From assembly GCA_022559845.1 (NCBI GenBank), contig CM040125.1:204454102-204518101 (forward strand): 64,000 nucleotides of DNA, written 5' to 3'. The translations under genes were made by a program, and so were the position numbers. The number at the start of each line of letters is the position of its first letter. The first letter of the stretch is position 1. This stretch comes from Amorphophallus konjac. Its lineage: Eukaryota > Streptophyta > Magnoliopsida > Alismatales > Araceae. Below, in pieces: positions 34,697 through 46,855 of the stretch. The notes beneath the pieces are model-generated. The model had not been told where the DNA came from and searched no databases. It saw only the letters and a list, made by a program, of their open reading frames with translations.

Positions 34697-37600
34697 TGTC
34701 ATGCCCTGATCACAGAAGATACCGGGGTCAGGGCCAGCTTATATAGAACCATTCAATCAGAGCAGTATATATATATTTTTGACAAAAGACAGAGTGCGCA
34801 AAAGACTAAATAATGACTAAGATTTAATTTCTAAATGATACCAACCGTCCAAGATAACAAATTCTTACACTTAACCAATTGATGATAATTCTCGTCCATA
34901 ACATACATTATTCATATCCAACTACTAGGCTACGAGCCTTAACAAGTTTCAATCGACTAGACCAGTCATAACTAAAAATACAAGGTAAGACTTAAAACAC
35001 AAAGGACACGACTAGTTGGCAATAGACGATCAGTGACTCTAGCACTTTTCACTCGGTCTCATTCCCATCTAGGTGAGGGTCGCTATCCAGATAACCTGAA
35101 AAATGTTAGGAAGCAACTGGATGAGCGAATCGCTCAGTACGAATTACATCTCAAGTTCGAGCAATCTTTAAGTGGTTTACATGCTACATGTAATGCCGGT
35201 ATAGCTATGCATGATAAACAAGTAAGAAAATCAGGTATACAGGTATATCTATGCATGATGAACAAGTAAGAGATCAAGAACTGTATAGAGAGAGTATCAC
35301 ATGATTTCAAGTATTCGACAAGCAGGATATCAAGAAATAATTAGATGTTGATGCCACTTTTCAAGCAAGCAAGAACTCATGTACAAGCAAGTAAGAATCA
35401 TGTTCAAGCAAGTAAAATTTGTGTTCAAGCAAGTAATATCAAGTACGTGTCAATGGAATTGGCTATTTCAATCCAGCAAGTACTTTGCCCTTTTTCGGGC
35501 CACGCAAGTCAAGTATTGCCCATTTTGGGTCACGTAAGTCAAGTCAAGTAAGTAGAGAGAGTACGTGTGGAATGTCTCAAGTCAAGCAAGTACTTCGGTG
35601 CAATGCTTAAACACCGTGGTCAATAAACTCCCATGGGCACAAGTACCTTCGGGCGCTCCTCTCAGGACCAGACCGGGCTCTATATGCACATCATTTTTTC
35701 TTTTCATATCCACTCTCATTTATAGCCAATATGAAATTTCAAGGGTTGACCATTGTAAGAACATAAGATAGATTGTCATGGAATGGAGTTCGAAGGCATA
35801 TATCATGCAGGAGATGAACTAAGGTTATGTTGGTATGAACCACGAGACAATTTAGGAATCAGAACGGAATTGGCAAGTAACAGGTTGCCTCATTGAATTG
35901 GCGCCTGGGGGTTACCTAGTCTTTCAGGCTTTCAGGAAATGACGCCTGGGGGTCAGGCAGTCTCTCAGGGAATTGGCGCCTGGGGGTCAGGCTATCTTTT
36001 ATCAAATTGGCGCCTGGGAGTTGCCCTGTCTTTCAAATTTATATAGATATGAAATGGCACCCCTGCAGAGAGTCTCTATTTAAAGGACAACTCTCTGGAG
36101 GGTCACTATTTGGAGAGGGGAAATCTAACCGCCTGATCGGAGAGGCCAAACGAGGTCTAATTTGACCCAACGAGGCCCAGCTCCTTAAAGTGGTAGCCCC
36201 GGGGCCAACTTATTATAAGTCTAATAACTTACTCGGATCAAGCACTTCCCAAGTGGCCTTCGGGTTGGGAAGCCCGAGCATCAGTTCGATCGGGAAAGCT
36301 CCTTCGGAGCCCAGTATTCCCTTCCCAATCCATGCACTCATTGCTCGGGAAGCATTACCTGGGGTAGTGCCTCACGCTCGGGCCAACTGATGGAAGCTTA
36401 TCTGTACAGCCGTTACGAGCCCTTTCAAAGCTGGGAGCTCAAGAGGTTAAGGGAGATCAAGAGCCCGGGTGCTATAAAGAGCCTGCACGAAGGACGTAAC
36501 CCCCCCTGAAACTCCTCAGCTTACAGGGATCAAGCACTCAACGAGCCATTATTTAAGCTGGAAGAGCCCTACCATGAGAAGGTAAGCCAAAAACCCTGAG
36601 CAAGAACCACTTCACCTTTTGGTGGAGAGGGATCTCGTGCCCCTATCTTCCTCCTAATTCCTTCCTTCGCACCAGTGCTCTACTACTCTTGCTGACTTAA
36701 GCATCGGAGGGTTTTCCCCGGGGATCCATCCCGGGGCACCTCTGACTTGTTTCCCCCCTTGCAGTTCATACTCCAAGTGTATGTGATCATCCTCTTCCCC
36801 GCTCACGAGTAGCGCGAGATCGCCCATCTTCACTATTCATGAAATTGGCGCCCCTGGCTAGGGCGCCAATTTATTTGGCCCCTATTTACACCAGGCAGGT
36901 ACGTTTAGGACTCATGACACTATTCATAATGTAGAAGTTTCACGAAATCAGGAACCGGGGATATGGATAGATAGAGAAAATTATCGAGAGTTCAAAACTA
37001 TGTTCATGCAGAATTGTTAGGTTTTAGTTCCATAGATATTAATTTTCCAACGTGGTGTATATAATTATTGGGAAAAGGAATTGGCGCCTCCCCAGGGGGT
37101 CTTCATTTAAATGATGACCCTCTGGAGGGTCATCAATTGAAGTAAATGGTACCCTGGTCAGGGGCGCCTATTCAGTTGGGTCATGCACTATTCACAATCC
37201 AAAAGTTTCTTGGAATTAGGAAGTAAAGACATGTATGGGTAGAGAAAAATGCTAGGATCACATAAACATGTTCAAGCGAGAATTTTATGGTTTAGTTCAA
37301 TAGATATAGATTTTTGAATGCGTTGATTATTAATTGCTGGAAATGAATTGACGACACTGTATAGTGTCTTATATTAAATGGTGCCCTGGACAGGGGCGCC
37401 CCTTTAGGAAATGGCGCCATGGTCAGGGGCGCCCTTTACCTGAGGGCTGGACTTTCTGGATTTTTAAAACATGTATGTATCTCTTGTAAAACAGGTTATA
37501 TACTAGGGCTAAACATGATTATTTGAGGCTGTAAAAACTAGTATGGCAGGATATATTCAAATCCCGTAAGATCAGTATAACAGACTATGTAGAAAACTTG

Positions 37601-38217
37601 GTGTGACAGGCTATAGTTGTTCTACTTAAAAACCCGTGTAACATGCTATAGAGTATGGTCTACTTAAAACTCGTGTAACATGCTATAGAGTATGGAATAG
37701 GCTGCATGGCATGACAGATGGATATACTAGCATGTTATGTTACCCTATTTTAGCTACGGGTTGGGCTAGATCTTGAGAACACATACCTTTTTGACGTGAA
37801 TACGTAGAAGGGATAATAAGAAAACCAAGCTTCTCTGCAAGGCTCCAACAGTAGGAAGAAGAACGTAGGATGTAGATCCCCCTTCACGTACGTTCCTGGA
37901 AGGACCTTCTTTTGCAGGTGGAGATGAAACAGATGTCGGCAATCACCTTCTAACCTTAGAAGGTTATGTATAATATAGGGAAGGAAAAACATAAGGGTCC
38001 ATTGCCAGGGAAAAATTAAAGAAGCAATTAATGCTTCAATCGGTTGTCAGGTAAAAGGGTACGTTGCCAGCAAAAAGAGGTTGTTCATGTTTACATCTGG
38101 AAGGATGACATAATGGCATTCTGTTTGGCAGGTTGCTGGCAAGGAAATGATGCCCTCCCATGTAGTCTCTATTTAGGGAAATAGCGCCCATGCATGTGGG
38201 CGTTACATCTTTTGGTT

Positions 38218-38288
<71 letters not shown>

Positions 38289-38798
38289 CCATAAAGGAAA
38301 TGGCGCCTGGGGTTAAGGCGCCCCATTGGGAATAGCGCCCAGGTCAGGGGCACTATTTCCTCCTTCCCACTGTTCCTATTCTGAGACATGCTGGGTGTGT
38401 TTCCTGTTCAGTGCCATGCTGAGTATTAAGATGTATTATTCTATAGGTGTGTTTCCTATTTTGTGCCATGTTGGGTATTAAAAGATGTTATTATATATGT
38501 ATATGTAAGTGATCGGTTGGTAAAGAGAGATATATGTATACTGTGGGCTTTCATACCGTGGGTTGTGGCCCTGTGGCTTAAGAAATTGACGCCCTTGTGT
38601 AGATGCCCTATTTCAGGTGAATAGTATTTTTGGAACAGGAAGCCCCAATACGTATGATGGCTTTAATTGTTGCATATTTATGTAATGGCCCTCCTTGGGT
38701 ATTCTACCTTTTTATTTGGCCTTCTTATAGAGTTATCTAAGGTTTTAGTTACTTGGGAAAAAGTCTATTTCCTTATCATTTTTATCCGGGGTGCTATA
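34697..38798 (-). repeat. 5' LTR of Gypsy element A
   Basis: 4102 bp, or about 3375 bp without the solo LTR and its duplicated CTATT. It is a close copy of 26710-30129. Its outer end reads TATA where the other LTR has TACA. Pure TA microsatellite at 38220-38286. Many differences from the left LTR are C/T or G/A changes. Confidence 0.93.
36111..36832 (+). mobile_element. Solo LTR inserted in the LTR of Gypsy element A
   Basis: 722 bp present in the right LTR and absent from the exact same site of the left LTR. Begins TGGAGAGGGG, ends CATCTTCA, with TSD CTATT at 36106-36110 and 36833-36837. A TATA-like TATAAAG at 36473-36479 suggests + orientation. No internal region, so either a solo LTR from unequal recombination or a very small element. 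The same end sequence recurs inverted at 63952-64000. Confidence 0.88.
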
Positions 38799-38803
38799 GA
38801 GTA

Positions 38804-39907
38804 GGTGGTGGAAGGCTAACTCATGGAAGATACATAAGGAGTATATGTGGATGATAAGGTGTATGTGGACGTGGAATGTGAAGAAGATTTAGGGTCAAGG
38901 GAATTTTGGATTTGTTGACGAACGAAGCGGGCTCGACTATATAATTGTTGCCAGGAGGTAATGTCATTCAAGGCCAAAATAAAGTGATACTCAGGCGTTG
39001 CGTTGGAAATTAGCATCTTGATCTACTCCTGCTCCGGAATATGCCCCGGGACTTGCACAGCGAGGCGACGCCAACGATCGGCAAAGGCGGAGAATTCCTC
39101 GTCGGGCTTCATCTTCTCATGGGCCAGATCCACAACGGAGTACTTGGGCCTAACCTGGTCTTGATATTGCTGAATGAATCTTTCTTGGACAACGTGAAAA
39201 TTTACAACTTGATCATGCGGCAATGAGAAGAACCAATCCCGAGCCTGACCCTCTAACGATAGACCAAATAAATAAGCCATCAAGCGTTGGTCATGCCGAA
39301 ATTGGGCCGACTCATAAACAAACTCCTTCAAGTGCACACAGGGGTCGTCGGCTCCATCATAACGGCAATAAGTAGGGATTTCTTAAGGTGGTAGAAGCTG
39401 GAGATTTCGAAAGGCAAAGAGAACACTCAAGGTGGGTTTGGGGTCAATTCGGCATTGGAGCTCATCAAGTTGGCGTTGGGTTTGAGCAATCATCTCCTGG
39501 GTGGGGAGAGATCGAGAATAATGCGGGCCAGCTTGAGCAAGGGATTGTGAATATGAACTAGAATTATGATAATGGGCCAGATAAGAGGATTCGGGCTGAG
39601 AAGAAGAAGGGCTCATTCTGGGAGTGGAAAGATATATGGACTTGGAAGGAACATAAGGATGAGGACCAAATGGGCCAACAACATGAGGAGAAGAGGAAGG
39701 AGGCCCATTAAGATGGTTTGCAACAAGTCTTTGGGCCTGGATCGGGTCCATTTGGCAAACACGACTTGACATGTGGGCCATAAGATTGGCTTGTTCTTCA
39801 GATGGGTCAGAGGGATCACGAGGAGACGAGCCCGCGTGGGAAGAAGATTCCACGTGGGAATAGGAAGATTGGGAAGGATAATATACAGGATTATAATGGT
39901 GCTCCAT
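38804..39907 (-). pseudogene. gag: N-terminal part of the Tat-like Gag
   Basis: Starts at the ATG at 39907 (MEHHYNPVYY) with a Ser/Pro/Tyr/His-rich region of about 170 residues. A Gag capsid domain follows (VHLKEFVYES, LMAYLFGLSLEGQARDWFFSLP, ERFIQQYQDQV, FADRWRRLA, then DITSWQQLYSRARF), the pattern of plant Tat Gag proteins. In-frame stops at 39383-39385 (TAA), 39023-39025 (TAG) and 38816-38818 (TAG) without frameshift. The frame is then broken by the chromovirus insertion and resumes near 26704. Confidence 0.8.
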
Positions 39908-40553
39908 GAGAGAAAATGGAGACTTAATACAGAAAAAATGACGGGAATATAACCAGGGAAGAGGGCATGAAGAACGAGGCGGGCAGGACCTGAGGGTAGG
40001 TCGCGGTCTTGAGGAGACCGCTATTAGTTAGTGGCGATCCTGGGATGACCTATTACGACCACCAATTGGACACTGGCCCAATTGGGTACTGTTTCGACCC
40101 ATCAACACACTAAACCCGAAATCCAAACAGATTATTGAAGGTTCTTAAGAAAAATTCATAACTTAACCTAGGAAGGTCGTAATTAGTTGAAACCAAAGCC
40201 CGTGCAACGGCCATTAGGTAAAGAACAACTTAGATGAAGATTATAACTTCTGAATAAAAGGACTAATAGAGGTGTGGATCTCATCCCCGAATCGAAAGGG
40301 AGAAACATTAGGTGGATCTGGGGTGTGGATTTCATCCCCGAGTCATCAGTTTATCACCTTCAAAGGTAAGCACCTATCCCAAATCGTAGGGGTCAACGAA
40401 GCATTAGAATGTTTTTCAAATTAATCTCTACTTGTTAAAGAGGGACTAAGGGCATGAGGGATTGATCACTATACTTACTTTTCATTTTTCTTTCATCATA
40501 TTACATACTATCGTGAGGTTTCTCTGAGTTTTATCAAAATTTGTGTCTTGCAC
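39908..40553 (-). other. Untranslated leader of the Tat-like element, proximal part
   Basis: No ORF. A 7-bp stem with 5-nt loop (gcggtct/agaccgc) lies at 40003-40021. The gaccgc word is the same as in the LTRs of this element. The region is interrupted at 40554 by a solo LTR. Confidence 0.55.
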
Positions 40554-40558
40554 TGACC

Positions 40559-42298
40559 TGCGTCGATGCAACACTGGGCTGCATCGACGCAGTCCCTTCA
40601 GTGTGGCTGACTACATCGATGTAGCCAAGGGGCTACATTGACGTAGCCTTTGTTGGAAGGGAGCATGCGTCGAGGCAGCGAGTGACTGCATCGACGCTGC
40701 CTCCCTTGGAGGGATGACTCCGTCTCGACAGTCCTTGATTGCATCGAGGCAGTCAGTGCCTTGTCTTAAATTCCCGAAAGCGAGAATAAGAAAGTTTTGA
40801 GAGGCCATTCCAACTCAGAAAAATCAAAAAAATTAGAAATTGATAGAAGACTAAGTCAGTAACTTGTGGTAAAGATTCTATGCTCGTAGAAATTCTACAT
40901 TTGAAGTTATTATTGGTTTTTCTACGCATGTGCAACATAGTAATAAACCATATGGAAGCATGCTTGCTGTATGATAAGAAGTATGATATTAGTAATGTTA
41001 TATGAATATGCATGTGAATGTGAATATGATGTGAATGTTATGAGTGGAAAACATCAGCATTCTATGAGGTTGGACTTTGTTCCCTTCGGTGGGATGGTGA
41101 TACGTAATGCCGCAGAAGTAAAAGAACCTAGGGGACAGTGAGACGTAATGCCCTGGTTGAAATCCTATGATTCGGCCGTTTGTTCTGTGAGACGGTGATA
41201 CGTAACGCCACTGAACCTAGGGGACAATGAGATGTAACGCCCCGGGCGGTAGGAGTCTAGGTGGGAGTTCACTCTCGGGTCTGTACAATACTCTTTCATT
41301 CGTTTGTGTGTGTGGGCCTCCTGTGTTTGAGGCGGCGGTTTGGTTCCATGAATAACAAGAATGTGAAACTCATGAAAATGTAGTAATGTATAAACTAATC
41401 ATTCATCGTGGTTTTTGGTACATGCATGGGTATCTTATAAGTCAGCTGATGAACATGTATTTTTCTCGTATGAATTAATTTAAGTAGATGGTAATGAATG
41501 GATCATGAAGTAACATTTGTTTTCTTTTTACTGAACTGTTGTTGTCAGATTGCAATAGGGTTCGGTCGACCGACCTGGGCATTTCGATCGATCGAATTTT
41601 CCAGTGTTGGCTGGTCTGTAAATTGTTACAGTTCGGTCGACCATCCTGGGCATTTCAGTCGACCGAATTTGCCAGTGTCGGCCGGCCTGTAACTTGTTAC
41701 AGTTCGATCGACCGATGGCCGTTCTATTTCCAGGATTTTCATCAAGCTTGACCCACTTGGGTTCCATCCTTGCCCCATTATCCCTGAATTCCTGATTGAT
41801 CTTAAAGATCGCTACGGAGGATTTTAGAGAGATCATATGGGTCTTTTACACAGTTTTGTTATGATCATTGAAGTTATGAATGTAGATTGGTTATATGAAT
41901 GTGAGTTAACCCCGATTTGATTAGGCTGACTACTGAGCGTCACACTCACCCCCTATGTGACACATGTTTTAGGGGACGCGGTTGAGGAGGTCGAGGAGGA
42001 GGCTACTGCCAAGGAGTAGTTTAGTCTTGCCTACGTCAGGGTAGGCTATGGATATCTATCTATCATGTTATGGACTCATATGTAATTGTGCAATGGACAT
42101 GTAGACTTTTTGAATTATGAATGGTTGTGATGTATTTACATTCCTTGTGACTATGGTTTCTCTCTCTCTTGCGTATATACATTGATATATATATCTGTTC
42201 TTCCACGATACGTATGACGTGACGTCGCGAGGTCCGATGAAAAAAAAGAAAAATATATATATACCCATAAATTGGGGATCGGATCTCATGGCGTTACA
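40559..42298 (+). mobile_element. Solo LTR (Gypsy-like) in the Tat leader
   Basis: 1740 bp, TGCGTCGATG...GGCGTTACA, with perfect TSD TGACC at 40554-40558 and 42299-42303. The end resembles the ...GGCGTGACA end of the two chromoviruses, so I read it as + orientation. It opens with a perfect 12-bp inverted repeat starting at base 1 (40559-40570/40580-40591) and carries further palindromes, repeated 'cctaggggaca...gagacgtaacgcc' text (41095-41250) and a 71-bp tandem repeat at 41561-41717. No ORF. Confidence 0.85.
41561..41717. repeat. 71-bp tandem repeat with TCGGTCGACCGA palindromes
   Basis: Two full copies (41561-41631, 41632-41702) and a partial third. Each copy starts ttcg(g/a)tcgacc and contains cctgggcatttc and gtaa(a/c)ttgttacag. 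The first contains a perfect 12-bp palindrome at 41562-41573. Confidence 0.9.
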
Positions 42299-42303
42299 TG
42301 ACC

Positions 42304-43280
42304 GCTACCTAGTTCTTGAGACTGACAGACATACAGACTTATGCAAATACAATGCAATCAACATGACTAAGAAGGATGGGACCAAGTTATGAAACACGAC
42401 AAAAGGCTAAACTGAATGATTCTATCAACAAAAGACTATATTAAGGATGAGGGCATGCAACACAACCATCACGAATAGGCTTATCAAAACCCAAACTTCA
42501 TAAACAATATAGTGTTAAAGGTTTCATCTAAGTCAACCAAGTTAATATGATGGGAAAATTTTTTATTTTGCAAAGTTTTGGTGGACATTTTAATGTTTTA
42601 ATTAAGCATGAGTTCCCTCAAGATGTGGGTATCCTAAAGGAATAGGGTCCAAACTTTGGGTTGAACTAGGTTTAACTCCCTTACACGAATGTAAAATGCA
42701 AGGCCTAAAGAGTGGATAGGTACAACCAGGTCGGCGTCTGTGTGGGAATCCATGGCTCGAGGAGGCTTATGGAGGTCCCGGATAAGATCTCCTAGTCGAC
42801 TCCAAGGAATATGAAGCCGAGAGGGTCACTTACCAAGGTAGGAATGTAATTACATTATGGAATAAATGGTCCTATGCGCACTAGAGTGCATGCAGATTTC
42901 TAGCCTAAAACTAGCAAATCAATACAAGATAAAATTATGAAAACATGATAAAATGAATGCGCATAATATGAGAAAACCAAGATAATATAGAGGACAACAA
43001 TGTAGGACCATAAAAAAGTACAATCAGACCCCAGAAGGTAGATTAAATCATCTTAGAACAACCTACCTAAGGGTCTGCCAGAAATAGAACGTGATCTCCT
43101 GATGACCACTACTTGCAAGTAGTGGTCATCTGGCGACGACCTTCTGGTAGTGGTCTCCTGGGGACCGCTTTCTGGTCCCAGAACCTCAGAACTGTAGAAA
43201 ACCTAAGAAAACGCAGTCTAAATAGAGACATATACACACCAAAGTTGCATAAGAGCAAGACTAACGTGATGGGCACTAGT
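42304..43280 (-). other. Untranslated leader of the Tat-like element, distal part
   Basis: No ORF. Positions about 42715-42830 share text with the LTR of Gypsy element B (near 53985-54080): gtacaaccag..tcggc, ggaatcca(t/a)ggct, gaggaggcttatggaggt. An old LTR fragment may therefore lie here. A perfect 30-bp palindrome is at 43101-43130, followed by hairpin-like ggtctcctgggga text to 43180. Confidence 0.55.
43101..43130. other. Perfect 30-bp palindrome in the leader
   Basis: 15-bp arms starting gatgaccactacttg, no mismatch and no spacer. In element sense it lies about 150 nt downstream of the PBS. Confidence 0.95.
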
Positions 43281-43300
43281 TGTCCCACCGTGATCGCCAA
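43281..43300 (-). other. Primer binding site of the Tat-like element
   Basis: On the - strand TTGGCGATCACGGTGGGACA, 10 nt inside the LTR. The TGGCGnnnnncGTGGG form is common in Tat-type elements. I cannot name the tRNA. Confidence 0.65.
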
Positions 43301-43310
43301 AAAATAAGGT

Positions 43311-44694
43311 TGTTGATAGATATATCCCGCCCCGAACAAGATGAACAATACCATGAACATGCAATGTATAATAAAGGGGAAAGTGGCGATGAAGATATAA
43401 CAAGTGAACCATGATCGCCACCAAGGGCTAACAATGCTAAAAGGACCAAGTAAAGAGAGTGATGGCGCTGCGTACCTTGGAAAGAGGAAGAGAAAGACGC
43501 AGTCGAAGAAGGACCGCCACAACGTGATGGTGCTTGAAATGAGATGTGGGCACTTACGTAGATTACACCTCCTCGCCTTCCAGTTGGCTAGAGAGCAAGG
43601 GCCTCACGTTGTCCTCTTGCTTTCCTACGAATCAAAGCCAAAATAAAGAAGAAAAACCCACTAGACCTTGAAGTGCAGCATCCATCCTGTATACATAAAT
43701 GAGCATGAAAGACCGAGGGCGAACGCATCGGAGGAGGGTTTCAAACCCTGTAAAAGGGACAAACAAATAGGTGTGTGTATTGCGATGAGAAAAGAGTACA
43801 AAGGAGGATTTAAAATGCAATATAATAGTGATAAAACAATGATGCAAACATGCATGAATGTGCAGAAAAGTGCATAACAGAGCAGGAAACTATGTGAAAA
43901 TAGAAAAAGATAGAGTAGAGAATAAGAGAAAGGAACGAGAGAAGAGAGCCCTATGCAAAGGAGGACGAAGTTAACACTTCCCTGGACAGCCCGAGGTCGA
44001 AGAAGTGAGATGGCGGTGCAGCATGGCTTCGCCCCAAGTCTGAAAGTCGCCCCCCTCGCGCACATGCAACAGGGAGCTATTTATATAGCCTAGAAAACCC
44101 TAGGTCGATTTTAGGAGATAAACACCCAAAATAGATGATTTAGGTGGATAAAACTTGAGATAATAGTGGGATAAAGCCCCAGGGATATATAAAACTTGAG
44201 CTGGAAAGTGATCCAAGGCGTAAACGGTGCGAACAAGGACTCCAAAGAATCCTCGGCCGAAGAAAATGGAGCCCAGAACAATCAGGATTCTGCAATGAGA
44301 ACGCAGTCAGTCGCGAGACTGCCACTTGAAGAACACGGTCATGGGAGGACTGCCACTTGAAGGCTCAAAGAATGGAGTCGACGCACAAGCCATGGAGTCG
44401 ACGCAGACATAAGATAGGCAGGCAGGAGGAGGTCTTGGGATGACTACCTCCTGATGGTGGTGGTCATCACCAGACCGCCACCTGACTGGGTCTTAGCAGA
44501 TCCACTCCAGGCACGTGGCGATCGGGGAAGAACAATAGCCTCTAGCTTTGAAAGCCTAATGTGCTCAAAAAGTGATCAAAAATAGGCTCAAAATTTGCTC
44601 AAGGAAGACTTTGAAACAATGGGTAATTCAGGACATCATAAAAGATAGAATAAGAGAAAAGACTCAACTTGCAGGCTGGAAACGGGTGTCAACA
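43311..44694 (-). repeat. Right (5') LTR of the Tat-like element
   Basis: 1384 bp with perfect TGTTGA...TCAACA ends, a copy of 9863-11248. Minus-strand TATA at about 44078-44087. The flank on the outer side (44695 on) reads, on the - strand, GGAGTGGGTATC directly before the LTR, which looks like another PPT. Confidence 0.88.
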
Positions 44695-45816
44695 GATACC
44701 CACTCCGAATTATGAGAGCCGAGTACCCAATAAAAGGAAAAAAATTAATAATAAGTGCCATTCCTCGGCATACATTGTATCAACCCTGATAATTATCAGG
44801 ATTTATTTAGATTTTCCAATAATTAAATAGATCAATTAAGCTCAAAATAAGCTAATTATTAATTTAATAGGTTATTTAATATTTATTTAAGGCACAATTA
44901 ATTGTAGTCCATTAAGATCATTTAAAATGGGCCATAGACCAAATTCTAAGACTGTTAGGCCCAAGCCTAACCCTAGAGACGTATTAGGGTAATTTCTCCC
45001 AATTTAATCAGATAATTAGGGGATAATTAAAAAGGAGTTGGTACAAAATGCAAATTCCGGCGCCCAGGGCAAGTCGCAGTCAGTCGCGCGACCGCGACCT
45101 ACTGATGGCGGCCCAGACAAGACCGCCACCTGGTTCTGTAAATGCAAGTTGATAAACCCTAGAAAGATCGAGTTTTTATCCTCCCAAAATTTCCAAGGAT
45201 CGATGTGATCTGGCATGGAAACTTGTCTAGCACTCTTAGGGATCAATATTAACCCCAATAAGGACTCTTTAATCGATCTAACCCTCAGCCCTAGACCAAA
45301 CCCTATAAATATGGCCCAGATTCGTCCTACGCGAACCCTAATTTTGGATCACGTAGTTTAAAGGTAAGACGTCATCTTCTCAGGTTCATCATTTAGGTTT
45401 TTTTATTCCTTTTAGTATCTTCTAACCCTCTTCGAAATTTCATGTTAGGAGATCAAGCATCCAGAGAGCTAGAGGGATCGGAAGTACCTTTTTCTACGCA
45501 GAACGCGCATGAACGAGCGTGTTCTTTGAACGAGGATTCGAAGTTTAGGAACCTTATCAGAGGTATTTTAAAGTTCAACCTTTATGGTTAATTGTTCCCA
45601 TTTGTGTCTTCTAACCGCACTCCAAATCTCGTGAAAGAAGGTCAAGCAGTCAGGGAGATAGAACGTCTGGAAGTTGCTGGTTCCACGCAGGATGCGCAGG
45701 AACATGAACCTTCTTCCAGCAACAAATTCGAAGTCTAGAGTCCAACCCAGAGGTAGGTTATCTCATAGATGGCTTAAACAACAAGTTAGGAACAAAAGCC
45801 CTCTGTTCCCTCCTGA
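44695..45816. other. LTR-like or internal retroelement DNA with TATA box and tandem duplication
   Basis: No gene. AT-rich first half; the gaccgcc words near 45070-45130 are like those of the Tat family. TATAAATA at 45304-45311 (+) is placed as in an LTR promoter. Positions 45437-45565 and 45630-45755 form a diverged tandem duplication (gatcaagca..cagagag, cgcagaa/gcgca, ttcgaagt, cagaggta). Right end is the start of a Gypsy LTR fragment. Confidence 0.45.
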
Positions 45817-46855
45817 TGTGATGACCCAGAACCCGGATATCGGGTAAACCTGATACCACTTGGATCTTGAGAGGCCTCCCAAGAGCTGTAAAGCTCCGTA
45901 GGGAAAGAAGGTGTGTGTGGAGTACATTGAACTTCCAGATAAAGCATTAAACAATTATATTATTATGATCAGGATTGCTAAATTAGCAGACATAAAATTA
46001 TATTTTCAATTAAACAAATTAAAGCTATAGAGCTAACAGAGTCCAGTCCAACTAAGGTACAGTCTAACAGAAAGAGAAACGTACTCTCAAGTCAGGGGAA
46101 GCCCGACGCTGGCAAAGCTGGCGACTAAAATCCCCGCACCATGCCTCGTACCACGAGGAAGAACAGCTACACCTGAAAAGTCAAGGGTGAGCCTCGTCTC
46201 ACTGGCTCAGTAGGGGTCCCGCGGATTCCCACCACGAAACAAAAGCGGTAAACAGTAGTGCTAAACTACAATAGCAAAGCATGAGTAACAAGAATAGGAG
46301 TAGGAATAGTAAAAGTAAAGAGGAAAGCCGTACTGAACAGAAACACGACAGCTGATAGAACCTCAGCCCTCTAAACTATTCCAAAATGGTAATAGAAAGG
46401 TGAACCCCGATCTCACAAAGTCGGGAGTTGCCGATCCATCGATAAACCATGAAACTCTAATGTGAAGGCCTATGGAAATAGACAAAGACTCTACCAAGAC
46501 CTACATGGCCAAAGGTACGTTCACGACTCCACTGTCGTGCACCCTACACTGTCTATGGGTAGAACCATGGTAATTCTCTACCGACACCCTAAACTTCAGT
46601 GTCAAAAAGATACAAAACCACGAACCAAGAGAATCACAAAGGCTCACGGTTCACGAGAACCATAAGAGCCACAAGAACTATGTGTCGTGTGACAGAAGTA
46701 CCTCCTCACTAGAAGAAAACCCAGATGCGTCCACTGACATCTTACACTGCGCCTGAGGTATCTCCCCATCGCCTCAAACATAGTAACTGAGACACCGAGC
46801 AAGAACCAAGGAACAATAGTAACGAGTGACTCATCAGGGTCACACCTATCGGCAC
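45817..46855 (-). repeat. Gypsy LTR fragment
   Basis: Starts TGTGATGACCC, similar to the TGTCACGCCC ends of elements A and B, and shares an acctgaaaagt...ctcagtaggg block (46175-46215) with their LTRs (53180-53220 in B). It is cut at 46855 by the SIRE-like LTR. The other half, if present, lies beyond the window. Short ORFs inside are not supported. Confidence 0.5.

Noticed and set aside
36190..36390. 66-aa frame in the solo LTR
   Set aside because: Short, within an LTR and without any known domain.
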